Assembly (NCBI GenBank): GCA_030220185.1
Contig: JASPKZ010003844.1
Location: 426,001 to 490,000 of the forward strand
From: Diploptera punctata
Lineage: Eukaryota; Arthropoda; Insecta; Blattodea; Blaberidae
DNA length: 64,000 nucleotides
Reading direction: 5' to 3'
The translations under genes and the position numbers were made by a program. Shown one piece after another: positions 63,753 through 64,000 of the stretch; the stretch's first letter is position 1, and the number at the start of each line of letters is the position of its first letter. The notes under the pieces are model-generated. The model was not told where the DNA came from and did no database searches. It was given only the letters and a program-made list of their open reading frames with translations.

Positions 63753-64000
63753 CGAAATTAAATTTCAAGGAAAATACAGTAGTAGGAAAATCGCTGAGAG
63801 AGACAATTCGCAGTTCAGTTATTAGAAAACAATGTAGAATTTAACCTATAAACCTCTGGATAAATGATAGAAGACTAAATTGGAACGATCACATAGATAG
63901 AATAAAGAACAGAAGATTGGTGAAGAAATTACGTATTGGAGACCTCAGAACAAAAGGCCTTTAGGAAGACCACAACTACGATGGAAAAATGTCCCCATAC
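63752..64000 (+). mobile_element. LINE-G, cut by the window end
   Basis: Matches 33320-33560 (accgaaattaa, ggaaaatcgctgagagag, ctggataaatgatag, ggcctttaggaagaccacaa). Encodes the INDRRLNWNDHIDR-like and PLGRPQLRW blocks with shifts. Confidence 0.85.

Overview
This window looks like a piece of a large, repeat-rich insect genome, most probably a cockroach (Blattodea). It is AT-rich eukaryotic DNA. The open frames are reverse-transcriptase and transposase fragments, many microsatellites are present, several tRNA-derived SINE families recur, and I found no intact host gene. The cockroach guess is inference and rests on two things. One abundant LINE tail family (called LINE-A here, with a GRPRMRWENN-type motif) is one I associate with Periplaneta. 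A broken bacterial hisC-like segment at about 51.36-51.85 kb would fit DNA from Blattabacterium, the cockroach endosymbiont.

Layout. 0-4.9 kb: two copies of a Penelope-like element (PLE1) head to head, forming a palindrome with arms of about 2 kb; its pseudo-LTRs carry hammerhead-ribozyme motifs. 5-11 kb: a LINE tail, a foldback element, an inverted pair of SINE-B, and a decayed transposon-like gene split by a SINE-A with a 12-bp target duplication. 11.7-12.6 kb: a second Penelope family (PLE2), again as inverted 3' ends with hammerhead motifs. 13-22 kb: LINE tails, a pair of inverted repeats of about 590 bp lying 4.6 kb apart, and microsatellites. 22.2-25.5 kb: a third Penelope GIY-YIG fragment (PLE3), a 700-bp GA/CT tract, and SINEs. 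25.6-38 kb: SINEs, several LINE-A copies, a LINE inserted in a SINE, a decayed Tigger/pogo-like transposase and small TIR elements. 38-41.4 kb: a TIR element, a mariner remnant whose 5' end has expanded into about 22 copies of a 51-bp minisatellite, a LINE, and an orphan Penelope-type hammerhead. 41.4-50 kb: GA microsatellite and mostly LINE pieces, including the only LINE-A copy that reaches the YADD catalytic motif. 50-52.9 kb: a composite tRNA-Tyr/palindrome element, the hisC-like insert, and a LINE-A interrupted by another LINE. 53-64 kb: mostly unassigned sequence, a 310-bp foldback, LINE ends, a 35-bp x 21 minisatellite, the second tRNA-Tyr/palindrome composite, and a block of SINEs and LINEs.

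Nothing here acts as an operon or pathway. The coherent story is mobile-element biology: Penelope elements with ribozymes, SINE heads and tails that recombine and move as units, nested insertions that can be ordered in time, and a likely endosymbiont-to-host DNA transfer. Clade names for LINEs are tentative because most copies retain only the C-terminal tail of the second ORF.
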